A stretch of DNA of 64,000 nt, from assembly GCF_000378445.1 (NCBI RefSeq), contig NZ_KB899695.1, positions 1 to 64,000 on the forward strand. The letters run 5' to 3'. Under the pieces are notes generated by a model. The model was not told the DNA's origin and did not search any database. It saw only the letters and a list, made by a program, of their open reading frames with translations. The stretch comes from Deinococcus aquatilis DSM 23025 (GTDB lineage: Bacteria > Deinococcota > Deinococci > Deinococcales > Deinococcaceae). The translations under genes were made by a program, and so were the position numbers. The first letter of the stretch is position 1; each line of letters starts with the position of its first letter. Below, piece after piece: positions 30,339-38,289 of the stretch.

Positions 30339-31190
30339 TCAGCCGATCAGACCCAGCGCGTATTCACCCATCAGGCGCGGGATGTTGACGCCCGTGGTGG
30401 ACACTGAATTCTTGAATTCCATCGTGTGGTTGATCTCGATGACCAGCAGGCCGCGCTCTGGGTCTTCGACGAGATCAATAGCCACGATTTCGCCGTGTAC
30501 GGCGGCGGCAGCTTGAAGCGCCAGTTCCTCTATTTCAGGTGTAACGGGACAGTTGCTGGCTTTCGCGCCGCGTGCCGTATTGGTGATCCAATGTTCACTG
30601 GTGCGGTAGATCGCGCCGATGCACTGGCCGCCCACCACGAAAGCCCGGATATCGCGCTCGGGCTTGCGGATCAGTTCCTGAATATAAAAGACCTGATGCT
30701 GCGGCCCACCCAGCACTTCCTTGTGCTCAATGATCGCTTCGGCGGCGTCGCGGTCGTTGATCCGGCTGACCATCCGGCCCCAGGAGCCGACAGTGGGCTT
30801 GATGACCACGGGGTAGCCCATCCGCTCAATCAATTGCAGGGCAGCTTCTCCATCGAAAGCTACAGCGGTGCGCGGTGTGGGCAGGCCCGCCGCAGCCAAT
30901 CGCGCATTGGTCGCCAGTTTGTCGCCGCACAGTTCTATTACGTGGCTGGGGTTGACCACGCGCACGCCGAGGCCCTCCAGCGCCCGCGTGACGGCATGTC
31001 CACGAGACTGAGAAACGCAGCGTTCCAGCGCCACTTTCCAGGGCACAGCGGCGCGGCCTGCCTCATCGAACGTGACCGTGAGTTGGGGCGCATAGACCTT
31101 GTCATAGGCCACGCCAAGGCCGTCGAGCGCTTCAAACAACATTTTTTCGTCGGGGCGAATACGGTCATAGATAATGGCGAGATCGGCCAT
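30339..31190 (-). CDS. lysX: LysW-L-2-aminoadipate ligase
   Basis: A 283-residue ATP-grasp ligase that joins the amino group of 2-aminoadipate to the C-terminal glutamate of LysW, protecting it during lysine synthesis. Visible parts are the ATP-grasp N-lobe ([14 protein letters not shown]), the [11 protein letters not shown] strand and the metal-binding [15 protein letters not shown]. The length matches LysX. GGAGGA precedes the ATG. It lies downstream of lysW in the same direction, about 207 nt apart, in a cluster with lysU and lysT. The related ArgX family is similar, so context decides the name. Confidence 0.92.
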   Translation of the reverse strand: MADLAIIYDRIRPDEKMLFEALDGLGVAYDKVYAPQLTVTFDEAGRAAVPWKVALERCVSQSRGHAVTRALEGLGVRVVNPSHVIELCGDKLATNARLAAAGLPTPRTAVAFDGEAALQLIERMGYPVVIKPTVGSWGRMVSRINDRDAAEAIIEHKEVLGGPQHQVFYIQELIRKPERDIRAFVVGGQCIGAIYRTSEHWITNTARGAKASNCPVTPEIEELALQAAAAVHGEIVAIDLVEDPERGLLVIEINHTMEFKNSVSTTGVNIPRLMGEYALGLIG

Positions 31191-31397
31191 GGGAATCCTC
31201 CAACATCAGCAATATCTGGCATCACACTGGGATGCTCAGCACAGCAAAGCGGCCACGCTGCATTCGGCCAGGGATGCCCACTGGGGACCTTCCCTCCAAC
31301 CTGCGCGTGACCGTTTCCAAGGACAGCGTTTGGGACCTGCATTTCAACACAGGGCGTCGGTAGCGGCCAATTCAGGGGCCACACCGACGCCCACAGT

Positions 31398-31571
31398 TCA
31401 TTCGCCCCAGTCCTCGGCTTCCTGCGGGGCCTGCTCCAGCCGGGGAGGATCGACCGAGACCACTTCGTACTCCACGCCCGTTTCATCGTCTATCACGAGT
31501 TCACCCAGTTCTGGGTTGGTCAGTTCTATGATCGCGCCCGTTTCCGGGTTTTCAAATTGAATGGTAGCCAT
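31398..31571 (-). CDS. lysW: LysW amino-group carrier protein lacking zinc cysteines
   Basis: A 57-residue acidic carrier protein whose C-terminal glutamate carries aminoadipate and later lysine intermediates. It ends in the diagnostic EAEDWGE and has the central NPELGELV segment. It contains no cysteine. The two knuckles that bind zinc in Thermus LysW are replaced by ENPETG and IDDETG. An AAGGAGATAGAC ribosome site precedes the ATG at 31571. It sits directly upstream of lysX. A separate zinc-ribbon protein lies upstream of it. Confidence 0.88.
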   Translation of the reverse strand: MATIQFENPETGAIIELTNPELGELVIDDETGVEYEVVSVDPPRLEQAPQEAEDWGE

Positions 31572-31647
31572 GTCTATCTCCTTACGGATGCTAGGTTAGC
31601 GCAGCCTAAGCTTTTCAAACGATGTTGCCTAGACCACTTGAGAAGAT

Positions 31648-31772
31648 CCAGTTCGTCTCCGAATGAACTGGGCAAAGCCCCTCGCAGAGCGGCGAACTGG
31701 TCACAGCGGCGGAGCAGAGCGCAGGACCGAAGAAAATACGCCTTGTTAAGAAGGCACCTTCACTGTGCCGTA
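31648..31772. repeat. possible divergent structured repeat, copy C
   Basis: Hairpin CCAGTTC/GAACTGG (31648-31671), a CGGAGCAGAGCG core-like run near 31710-31721, then small hairpins GCCTT/AAGGC (31740-31755) and GGCAC/GTGCC (31753-31769). The order recalls copies A, B and E but the spacing differs, so it is a weak member. Confidence 0.35.
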
Positions 31773-31801
31773 CGGGATCAGGTGGCTGAATGAACGACGT
31801 T

Positions 31802-32155
31802 CTAGACCGCTGAAGTATCTTCCGGCTCGTCGCTCTCGAACGCCAGTTCGATGCGGGCGCGGCAGTGCGGGCAGTCCACGATGCTCACCACCTCACCGTC
31901 TACACCCTCCACCACGGGCGCGGCAGCCAGCATGTCCTCTGTCACGTCAAATTCCTCGCCGCAATTTGGGCAGGTGGTCAGCACACCCAACAGTTCCAGT
32001 TCAAAATCTTCACCTTCACCGTTGCGCGTCACTTCCATCTCTGCGTTGCACGAATCGCACACGATCACGTCGCCCACCTCCAACTGGGCGCGGTCTTGAT
32101 CGTCAAGTTCCAGAATTTCTTCGCATACGGGGCATTCCACTTCCAATGTTGCCAT
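31802..32155 (-). CDS. tandem LysW-like zinc-ribbon protein
   Basis: A 117-residue acidic protein with four C-x-x-C knuckles: Cys8/Cys11 and Cys33/Cys36 in the first half, Cys62/Cys65 and Cys95/Cys98 in the second. Each half resembles the zinc ribbon of LysW (ECPVCEEILEL ... VIVCDSCNAEMEV). It lacks the C-terminal EDWGE tail needed to carry substrate and ends in DTSAV. The ATG at 32155 is 10 nt behind TACACT. It lies just upstream of the cysteine-free lysW, separated by about 230 nt. I infer a role near LysW but cannot state it. Confidence 0.8.
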   Translation of the reverse strand: MATLEVECPVCEEILELDDQDRAQLEVGDVIVCDSCNAEMEVTRNGEGEDFELELLGVLTTCPNCGEEFDVTEDMLAAAPVVEGVDGEVVSIVDCPHCRARIELAFESDEPEDTSAV

Positions 32156-32165
32156 GATAAGGCTC

Positions 32166-32171
32166 AGTGTA
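32166..32171 (-). promoter_or_regulatory. -10 hexamer (TACACT) of the zinc-ribbon gene
   Basis: TACACT on the minus strand, 10 nt before the ATG at 32155; short leader at most. Confidence 0.5.
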
Positions 32172-32266
32172 AAGCAGGAACCACAGCGCACCGGAAAGAG
32201 GACCGGGGCACGTCTGCCTTGACGCCTGGCCCGGTGGTTACTCTGTTGCGCCTGCTCAGCGCAAAC

Positions 32267-34132
32267 TCAGCGCAGATCGAGGACATTGACGCTGCCCTCA
32301 CGCCCGTACACGCCCGCACCGATCAGCAGTTGTTTGCCACTGGCCGACCAGGCCAACACTGGCGTCCCCAGCGATAGACGCGGCCCCCGCGCCACGACGT
32401 TGCCTGTGGCGATGTCGATCAGCAACACGCCCTGAGGGGCACTGGAGAGGCTCACGGCCAGCGTTTTTCCATCTGGACTCAGCGCAACGGCCTCGATATA
32501 GCCGGGGACAGGCACCGTTTTGAAGGCTTTGGTACTGCCGGGCTTGATCAGGGCAATCCGGTCTTCGGTGTCATTGGTGAGCGTAACGATCAATGTGCCG
32601 CCTGCACTCATGGCGAGCCTGAGGGGTTCGTCGCCTTTGGCGACTGTATAGGCCGTCGTTTGCCTGCCTGTCGAGAGGTCGTAGCGCACCACGTCACCCG
32701 TATGGGGAATCAGGATCAGAGCCTTGCCGTCCGGCGTCGGAATGGCCTCGTGAACGTCTTCCATCTTCAACTGCTCGGCACTCAACGCCTTGGTGATCTT
32801 GCCAGTTGCCAGGCTGATGACCGACAGGCCCGGATAACTGGTCGAAACTGCAAACGTGCCTGCTGCATTCAGTTCCAGTGCCCTGCCGCCCCGGTCTTTG
32901 GGCAGGTCGGCCAACTTGGTGTATCGCCCATTGTTGATGATTCCCACACTGCTGGAGGTACTGCCCCACAGATTGCCGCCTGCCATTTTCAGCAGGCGCA
33001 ACTCTCCGGGCAGATTGGGCACGGCTCTGGCTCCGGCGGCGCTCAGTTGTCTGGCCTCACTGACCCCGGCCAACACCTGTCCAGTGGGCAGAAATCCGCC
33101 GATCGTCACGTTGCTGGAAAAGGGCGTCAGGCTGGCCCTGACCGCAAAACTCTTGGCGTCCAGCAACTGCACTTTCTCCGACTCACCGTAGCTGACCAGC
33201 AGATTCTGGCCGCCCGCCCTGACCTGACCTTCAATATCTACCGGTATTTCTTCGCCCACAGCCTCGCCAGTGGTCAGGCTGTAGCTCTGCGCCACTCCAC
33301 TGTCCATATAGAGCACGGTTTCATTGTCCGGGAGGGTGATTACCCCGTACTTCTCCACGTCTTCGGGCAGTTCGACCGGCTCCGCGCCTTCTGTCAGCAC
33401 AAAAGAAACATCGGTCAGCACCACTGCCGTTTTGCCGTCCGGACTGAACTCCACCTGCCTCACGCTCTCGGATTCATCCAGTTCACGCTCCACGAGGGGC
33501 TTGGAAGGCGCGGCAGTGGTCACGAGTTGCGCCGACGCCTCCCAGATCAGGACTGCCCGCGTGCCGTTGGCCGAGACGTGCAGTTCTGCGGGTGCCTGCT
33601 CCTCATCCAGAATCAGGCGCTGGCGACCCGTTTGAATATTCAGTGCCTTCAGTGTTTTCCCCAGAATCAGCACCTCGCCCGTGGCTGTAAAACCCAGATC
33701 CTGTCCCCCTTCCAACGACTTGCGCTGCATCTCGCGTCCGTCGGAAGCCCTCCAGATGACCACCTCTGCACGGGTGCGGGCCGCCACAAATTGACCATCC
33801 GGACTCACGGCCACGTCGGTCACAGGGCGGTCGAAGGCCAGCCATTGCCGCTGCACTTTGGCCTGTGTATCCAGGATCATGACGGCGCTATCGGCAGCTA
33901 CCACAGCACGGGCACCGTCTGGAAACCACGCTGCGTCTCTGACTGAGGCCCCAGTCACTGTGTAGGCCGCGCTCGGCACCAGAGTAACGGCTGCTGCCTG
34001 ACCTGCCAGTCCCAACAACAGGGCGGCCCCAAGTGCAGCGAGATGCCCCTGAGCACGGCCAAAAACTCCAGGGCGACCCTTTCTCTCAGGCTGAGAATCG
34101 AATGCCGAAAGCTGGGAGGAAGCTGGATTCAT
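32267..34132 (-). CDS. WD40-like beta-propeller protein within the lysine cluster
   Basis: A 621-residue exported propeller, a paralogue of the protein at 21029-22867. After a 30-residue basic N-terminal tail there is a hydrophobic signal/anchor (about residues 32-50, AQAAA-type end). Blades with S-P-D-G motifs follow (VAVSPDGQFVAAR, EFSPDGKTAVV, ALSPDGKTLAVS). The C-terminal IGAGVYGREGSVNVLDLR matches the end of its paralogue. The ATG at 34132 is chosen because TATAGT lies 7 nt upstream. It sits between lysU and the zinc-ribbon gene with its own promoter; no link to lysine synthesis is evident. Confidence 0.85.
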   Translation of the reverse strand: MNPASSQLSAFDSQPERKGRPGVFGRAQGHLAALGAALLLGLAGQAAAVTLVPSAAYTVTGASVRDAAWFPDGARAVVAADSAVMILDTQAKVQRQWLAFDRPVTDVAVSPDGQFVAARTRAEVVIWRASDGREMQRKSLEGGQDLGFTATGEVLILGKTLKALNIQTGRQRLILDEEQAPAELHVSANGTRAVLIWEASAQLVTTAAPSKPLVERELDESESVRQVEFSPDGKTAVVLTDVSFVLTEGAEPVELPEDVEKYGVITLPDNETVLYMDSGVAQSYSLTTGEAVGEEIPVDIEGQVRAGGQNLLVSYGESEKVQLLDAKSFAVRASLTPFSSNVTIGGFLPTGQVLAGVSEARQLSAAGARAVPNLPGELRLLKMAGGNLWGSTSSSVGIINNGRYTKLADLPKDRGGRALELNAAGTFAVSTSYPGLSVISLATGKITKALSAEQLKMEDVHEAIPTPDGKALILIPHTGDVVRYDLSTGRQTTAYTVAKGDEPLRLAMSAGGTLIVTLTNDTEDRIALIKPGSTKAFKTVPVPGYIEAVALSPDGKTLAVSLSSAPQGVLLIDIATGNVVARGPRLSLGTPVLAWSASGKQLLIGAGVYGREGSVNVLDLR

Positions 34133-34139
34133 CTGTAAA

Positions 34140-34145
34140 ACTATA
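34140..34145 (-). promoter_or_regulatory. -10 hexamer (TATAGT) of the propeller gene
   Basis: TATAGT on the minus strand, 7 nt before the ATG at 34132. Confidence 0.65.
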
Positions 34146-34210
34146 AGGAACCACCCGGCGTGACTGAACCTCAAGTCAGCACCACATAGATCATGAAGTC
34201 TTAATTTTCG

Positions 34211-34226
34211 GCTCATAAAAATGAGC
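34211..34226 (-). terminator. small hairpin after lysU
   Basis: GCTCAT-AAAA-ATGAGC, a perfect 6-bp stem, with CGAAAATT following on the minus strand. Possibly a weak terminator. Confidence 0.4.
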
Positions 34227-34289
34227 TATGCGCGGGCAGAGAGGCTATACCAAAACGTTCGGGTCAGCTATCCCGTGATCTGCATACCT

Positions 34290-34793
34290 TTACTCCCCCG
34301 GATTGCGTTCCCCCGGAAAGCGTCCATGCTTCTTGAAAAAGGCCAAAATGCTCCCTTCTGCCAAGGCTTCGCGCAGGAATTCGGGGGCGGGCGGCAACTG
34401 GAATACGTCTGAGCCGCGTGTCAGGCGACCCGTAGCAATGTCCAGCGACACTTCGTCGCCGTCGTTCAGGCTGCCCGTCAGGTCGGCTTCAAAGGCGGGG
34501 ATGCCCAGATTCAACAGGTTGCGGTAATGAATACGGGCAAAACTGGGGGCGATAATGCCGCCCACCTGCAACTTTTTCAGGGCGGCGGGGGCATATTCGC
34601 GGCTGCTGCCGAGGCCCCAGTTTTTGCCCCCGATCAGGAGATCACCGGGCCGAACTTCTGCGGCAAATTCAGGCCGAATATAATGAAAGGCGAAGGTTTG
34701 AAAGACATCCTCGCCTGCCATAAAGGGAGCGAATTTACCGGGCAAGATGTCATCTGTATTGACGCTGTCACCAAATTTCCAGATTCTGGGCAT
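34290..34793 (-). CDS. lysU: homoaconitase small subunit
   Basis: A 167-residue swivel-domain subunit (LeuD/LysU family). With LysT it converts homocitrate to homoisocitrate in aminoadipate lysine synthesis. Conserved motifs are FGDSVNTDDILPGKF, GGKNWGLGSSRE and the substrate loop FHYIRPEF, which differs from the YLRT type of isopropylmalate isomerase. The length matches the family. AAGGA lies 5 nt before the ATG. It follows lysT after a 467-nt gap that contains a structured repeat. Isopropylmalate isomerase is the alternative; the lysine context favours homoaconitase. Confidence 0.88.
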   Translation of the reverse strand: MPRIWKFGDSVNTDDILPGKFAPFMAGEDVFQTFAFHYIRPEFAAEVRPGDLLIGGKNWGLGSSREYAPAALKKLQVGGIIAPSFARIHYRNLLNLGIPAFEADLTGSLNDGDEVSLDIATGRLTRGSDVFQLPPAPEFLREALAEGSILAFFKKHGRFPGERNPGE

Positions 34794-34842
34794 AAGTATC
34801 CTTACTGTGTTTGAGCAAAGCTCTGAAGAATGAAAACGGGCC

Positions 34843-35097
34843 TTATCTGTTCAGGCGGTAGTTCCAGCAAGTATGGAGAACCACATCAACCGCCCGCGTA
34901 AATCCGTGAGGCGCTTGGACACGGAACCAAATCAAGCCAGAGCCAATTTCGTCCCGCTTGACAGCCACGACGAGTTTGCCCACAGGCAGTTCATACCAAT
35001 GGTCTTCTTCTGTGCCGATCAGGCCACCCTCGAAGGCGGATTGAACCCCAGCATCTAAGTACGCTGCACTTAACATTGCGCGTTTCCAGAACAGCAC
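34843..35097 (-). pseudogene. possible small gene or gene remnant partly inside repeat B
   Basis: An 84-codon frame. Its latter two thirds read like protein (EEDHWYELPVGKLVVAVKR and DEIGSGLIWFRVQ), with no family recognised. Its first 13 codons lie in repeat copy B. The equivalent frame in copy A also reads LFWKRA, and base differences upstream of it spare second codon positions. Either a small gene disrupted by the repeat or a chance frame. Confidence 0.35.
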
Positions 35098-35169
35098 TGG
35101 AACCGCTCCATTCCCAGTGCAACGTACTTTCTTCGATACTCGCTCCGCTCGGTTAATCTAAAGATTAAC
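35058..35169 (-). repeat. structured interspersed repeat, copy B
   Basis: Read on the minus strand: hairpin 1 GTTAATCT-TT-AGATTAAC (35152-35169), core CGAGCGGAGCGAG (35139-35151), 10 nt, then a long stem AGTACGTTGCACT / AGTGCAGCGTACT (35116-35128 with 35058-35070, 12 of 13 paired). The stem encloses an inner hairpin TTCCAG/CTGGAA (35084-35089, 35097-35102). Confidence 0.75.
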
Positions 35170-35260
35170 GACGATGTACTTAGCTCAACTTCGCCAACTT
35201 CAGCCAGCAATTGAAGACATGGAATGAAGTTGCTGTCAGCTATAAAGGCAGTTTGATTCT

Positions 35261-36544
35261 TCAAACGCCCGCCACGGCCAACACATCTTCCGGCAAGGCG
35301 ATTCGGCCCATGACTGCTGTAGCTGCGGCCACCGCCGGACTTGCCAGATACACCCTGGCATCCTTGTCGCCCATGCGCCCGATAAAGTTGCGGTTGCTGG
35401 TAGACACACAGACCTCACCAGGAGCCAACACGCCCTGATGGCGGCCCATGCAGGGGCCACAGCCGGGGGTGCCCAGCGCCGCGCCCGCCCGTTGCAGGGT
35501 CAGCAGTGTGCCGTCTTCCATCGCCTGTTCCATGACCTGACTGCTGGCCGGAATGATCAGCAGGCGGGTGCCGGGGGCGACCCTGCGGCCCTTCAGGACG
35601 GCGGCAGCCTCGCGCAGATCCTCGATGCGGCCATTGGTGCAGGTGCCGATAAACACCTGATCCACATGCATTCCGCGCAGTTCGGCACTCAGGGCGGCCA
35701 CGTCGTGTACGTTGTCTACCTCGTTGGGGGCACTCATGCGGGGGCGCAGGGCATCGAGATCCAGCACCACCTCACGCACGTAGTTGGCTCCGGGTTGCGG
35801 GTAGACCCATTCGGGGATGTCGTAGCCGTAATCGGTGAGGATTTCGCCCCCCGGCACGACCAGACCAGCTTTTGCGCCCGCCTCGACACACAGGTTTGCC
35901 AGCGTCATGCGTTCGCCGCGTGTAAACCGGTCTCCGGCGTGCATTTCTACACTCTGGTAGGTGGCTCCATCTGCGCCCAGCACGCGAATCATCTCCAGCG
36001 CGGCGTCCTTGGCACTCACGCCGGGTTGAAGTTGGCCCGTAAAGGTGACTTTGACGCTTTCGGGTACACGCAGCCACGTTTTTCCACTCGCGGCGGCCAG
36101 CGCAATGTCGGTTGCGCCCATGCCCGTGCCGAAAGCCGCCACCGCGCCGTAAGTCGTGGAGTGGCTATCAGACCCCAGCACGATCCAGCCGGGGCGGGCC
36201 AAACCTTCCTCCATCAGCACCTGATGGCAGATGCCGCGCCCCACATCAAAGAGCTGCACGCCCGTGGCGGCGGCGTATTCGCGGGCTTCTTTCTGGGCCT
36301 GCGCCACGCTGACCGTGGAAGCCGGGGCCACATGGTCAATGACGATAGAGACGCGCTCAGGGTATTTGGGCACGGCGGCCAGGTCGCGTTCCATGCGCTC
36401 GATAAAGCTCTGGGCGATAGAATCCACGACCATCACCTGATCCACCTCAACGACGGCCAGATCTCCGGCGTACACGGTTTTGCCGCCGCGCATCGACAGG
36501 ATGCGTTCAGCCATCGTCTGGGGCTGTAGGGCAGGCAGGGTCAT
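35261..36544 (-). CDS. lysT: homoaconitase large subunit
   Basis: A 427-residue aconitase-superfamily subunit (LeuC/LysT type). The 4Fe-4S ligands appear in IGTCTNGR and GTPGCGPCMGRHQG. DHVAPAST, GSDSHSTTYGAVAAFGTGMG and the terminal STSNRNFIGRMGD are all conserved. Together with LysU it makes homoisocitrate, a step of the aminoadipate route. The ATG at 36544 has no strong ribosome site; the Met at residue 11 (MAERIL) is an alternative start. It is the first gene of the lysine cluster on this strand. Isopropylmalate isomerase is the alternative assignment. Confidence 0.88.
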   Translation of the reverse strand: MTLPALQPQTMAERILSMRGGKTVYAGDLAVVEVDQVMVVDSIAQSFIERMERDLAAVPKYPERVSIVIDHVAPASTVSVAQAQKEAREYAAATGVQLFDVGRGICHQVLMEEGLARPGWIVLGSDSHSTTYGAVAAFGTGMGATDIALAAASGKTWLRVPESVKVTFTGQLQPGVSAKDAALEMIRVLGADGATYQSVEMHAGDRFTRGERMTLANLCVEAGAKAGLVVPGGEILTDYGYDIPEWVYPQPGANYVREVVLDLDALRPRMSAPNEVDNVHDVAALSAELRGMHVDQVFIGTCTNGRIEDLREAAAVLKGRRVAPGTRLLIIPASSQVMEQAMEDGTLLTLQRAGAALGTPGCGPCMGRHQGVLAPGEVCVSTSNRNFIGRMGDKDARVYLASPAVAAATAVMGRIALPEDVLAVAGV

Positions 36545-36722
36545 GACTGAATCTCAGAAGAAAATGGGAGCTGCAGAGGCATGGGCGCATTTTCGCGCAA
36601 ATGGCAGCGGGCGGCGTGAGCTTGACTGGAATTGAGCCGAAGCGGTTGGCGTTTGAAAGGCTTATGTTCAAAATATTGTACTCGGTTCAAGCATTCTTCT
36701 CATAAAGTGTGAAAAACTTTAC

Positions 36723-36739
36723 TTAGTTCAACAAACTAA
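36723..36739. promoter_or_regulatory. inverted repeat in the lipase leader
   Basis: TTAGTT-CAACA-AACTAA, perfect 6-bp arms, in an AT-rich leader. TTGTAC near 36677 and CATAAA near 36700 may form the promoter. It could be an operator or a leader hairpin. Confidence 0.4.
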
Positions 36740-36794
36740 CTTGCTACTTCGAGAGAAGGAGCGCAACCGAGTCTGCCTGACTCAGGGGTTCACT

Positions 36795-38219
36795 ATGAAA
36801 AAATTTCATGTCAAGCTCGCTCTCTTCCCTTTTTTGAGCACTGCCCTGCTGCTCTCTGCTTGCGGTCAGCCTCCAGTCCAGGAAACCGGACAATATGGCG
36901 GGCTGGACAGGACAGACGCTCTGGCACAGGCCACCACCACCACGCTGGAGCAGCGGCAGGCCTGGTTAAATAGCCAGCAAAACAAGCCTGCCAAGCCGGG
37001 TATTTTGCCGCCCGTCACAGACCTGAGGACCACCCAACCTGATGGGGGCAGGCTCCATTCTCAGGCTCTCAACAAGAGCATTCCTATCGTGCTGGTCCAC
37101 GGGCTGGCTGGATTTGGCCGGGATGAATTGCTGGGCCTGCACTACTGGGGCGGCGTCAAAGACATTCAGGAGGATTTACGCGCACAGGGCTATCAGGTCT
37201 TTACCGCTTCCGTCGGCCCCATCAGCAGCAACTGGGACCGGGCCGCCGAGTTGTATGCCCAGATCAAAGGCGGCTGCGTCGATTACGGAGCAGCCCACAG
37301 CGCCGAACATGGACATGCCCGCACAGCGGCCAACAAATGCTATCCGGGCTTCTATCCAGAATGGAGCGCCCAAAAACCCATCAATTTGATTGGACACAGC
37401 ATGGGCGGTCCAACCTCTCGCCTGCTGATCAAACTGCTAGACGATGGCAGTCCGGCCAACAGTCAGAACGGCAATCTGTATACCGGTGGCCGCAGCGGGT
37501 GGGTCAAGGGAGTCATGTCCATCAGTTCCCCCAACTCGGGCAGCCCCGCCGCCGACAACTTACAGGTCATGATTCCTATGTTCAAAAACATGATCCTCGC
37601 CTTGGCATCCGGTGTCGGCACCCTCGGAGACAACTTCATTTACAACTTCGATCTGGAACAATGGGGCCTCAAGCGCTTGCCCACAAAGAGTTTCCAGTCT
37701 TATCAGAATCGGGTCTTCAATTCGCCCGTCTGGGCCAGCCGTGATCAGGCCGCTTATGACCTGTCTCCTGATGGCTCGGCTCGGCTCAATTCTTTGATAG
37801 GACGCAGCAAGCGCACCATCTACAGCAGTTGGCAAACCAGCGCTTCTTACGCCGGACTGCTGACCGGTTGGCATTACCCCATCCCAAGCATGAATCCGGT
37901 CATGATCGCTACGGCCTATCCGTTTCCGCGCCCCCTGACCCCCGGACTCGGCAACGTCTTCGGCACAAGCCCAGAAGGCCTCGTCACCTACAACTCCAGT
38001 TGGTGGGAAAATGACGGTCTCACTCCGACGCGGATGATGGACGCGCCCCTAGGCGAAACCAGCACCCAGTACACCGGACAGACCATGACGCCGGGGCAGT
38101 GGTACAGACTGGGCAAACTCAGCGGTTACGACCACCTCGACATCACGGGTCTTCTTACCACTCAGGATGTCACGGCGTTCTACCGAAACCAGGCGGCATT
38201 TCTGAGCAGCTTGCCCTGA
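36795..38219 (+). CDS. secreted lipase (lipoprotein)
   Basis: A 474-residue exported lipase. The N-terminus is a lipoprotein signal with an LLSAC lipobox. PIVLVHGLAGFGRDELLG carries the oxyanion HG motif and GHSMGGP the nucleophile Ser. WWENDGLTP and GYDHLDI provide the likely catalytic Asp and His. These match the Geobacillus/Staphylococcus-type family I.5 lipases. Cysteines in GGCVDYG and NKCYPGF may bridge. The start is ATG at 36795 (MKKFHVKL), behind a weak GGGG site. The AT-rich upstream region suggests its own regulated promoter. Confidence 0.92.
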   Translation: MKKFHVKLALFPFLSTALLLSACGQPPVQETGQYGGLDRTDALAQATTTTLEQRQAWLNSQQNKPAKPGILPPVTDLRTTQPDGGRLHSQALNKSIPIVLVHGLAGFGRDELLGLHYWGGVKDIQEDLRAQGYQVFTASVGPISSNWDRAAELYAQIKGGCVDYGAAHSAEHGHARTAANKCYPGFYPEWSAQKPINLIGHSMGGPTSRLLIKLLDDGSPANSQNGNLYTGGRSGWVKGVMSISSPNSGSPAADNLQVMIPMFKNMILALASGVGTLGDNFIYNFDLEQWGLKRLPTKSFQSYQNRVFNSPVWASRDQAAYDLSPDGSARLNSLIGRSKRTIYSSWQTSASYAGLLTGWHYPIPSMNPVMIATAYPFPRPLTPGLGNVFGTSPEGLVTYNSSWWENDGLTPTRMMDAPLGETSTQYTGQTMTPGQWYRLGKLSGYDHLDITGLLTTQDVTAFYRNQAAFLSSLP

Positions 38220-38289
38220 TCCGGCGTTTTCTCTTGGTGATCTCCTCTCCCGTCGTGACAGAGGGGATCACCACTAGGGGTGGCACTCT

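Larger units (their letters stand above)
34794..35260. other. 467-nt gap between lysT and lysU
   Basis: Unusually long for adjacent pathway genes. It holds structured repeat copy B (35058-35169), a possible 84-codon frame (34843-35097, minus) and the lysU ribosome site. Confidence 0.6.

Noticed and set aside
35030..35060. GGTTCAATCC, resembling a tRNA T-loop
   Set aside because: No flanking T-stem, anticodon arm or acceptor stem; it is the edge of structured repeat B. No tRNA was found anywhere in the window.
34260..36544. Isopropylmalate isomerase (leuCD) as the identity of lysTU
   Set aside because: Same family and not strictly excluded, but the neighbouring lysW and lysX and the IRPEF substrate loop favour homoaconitase.
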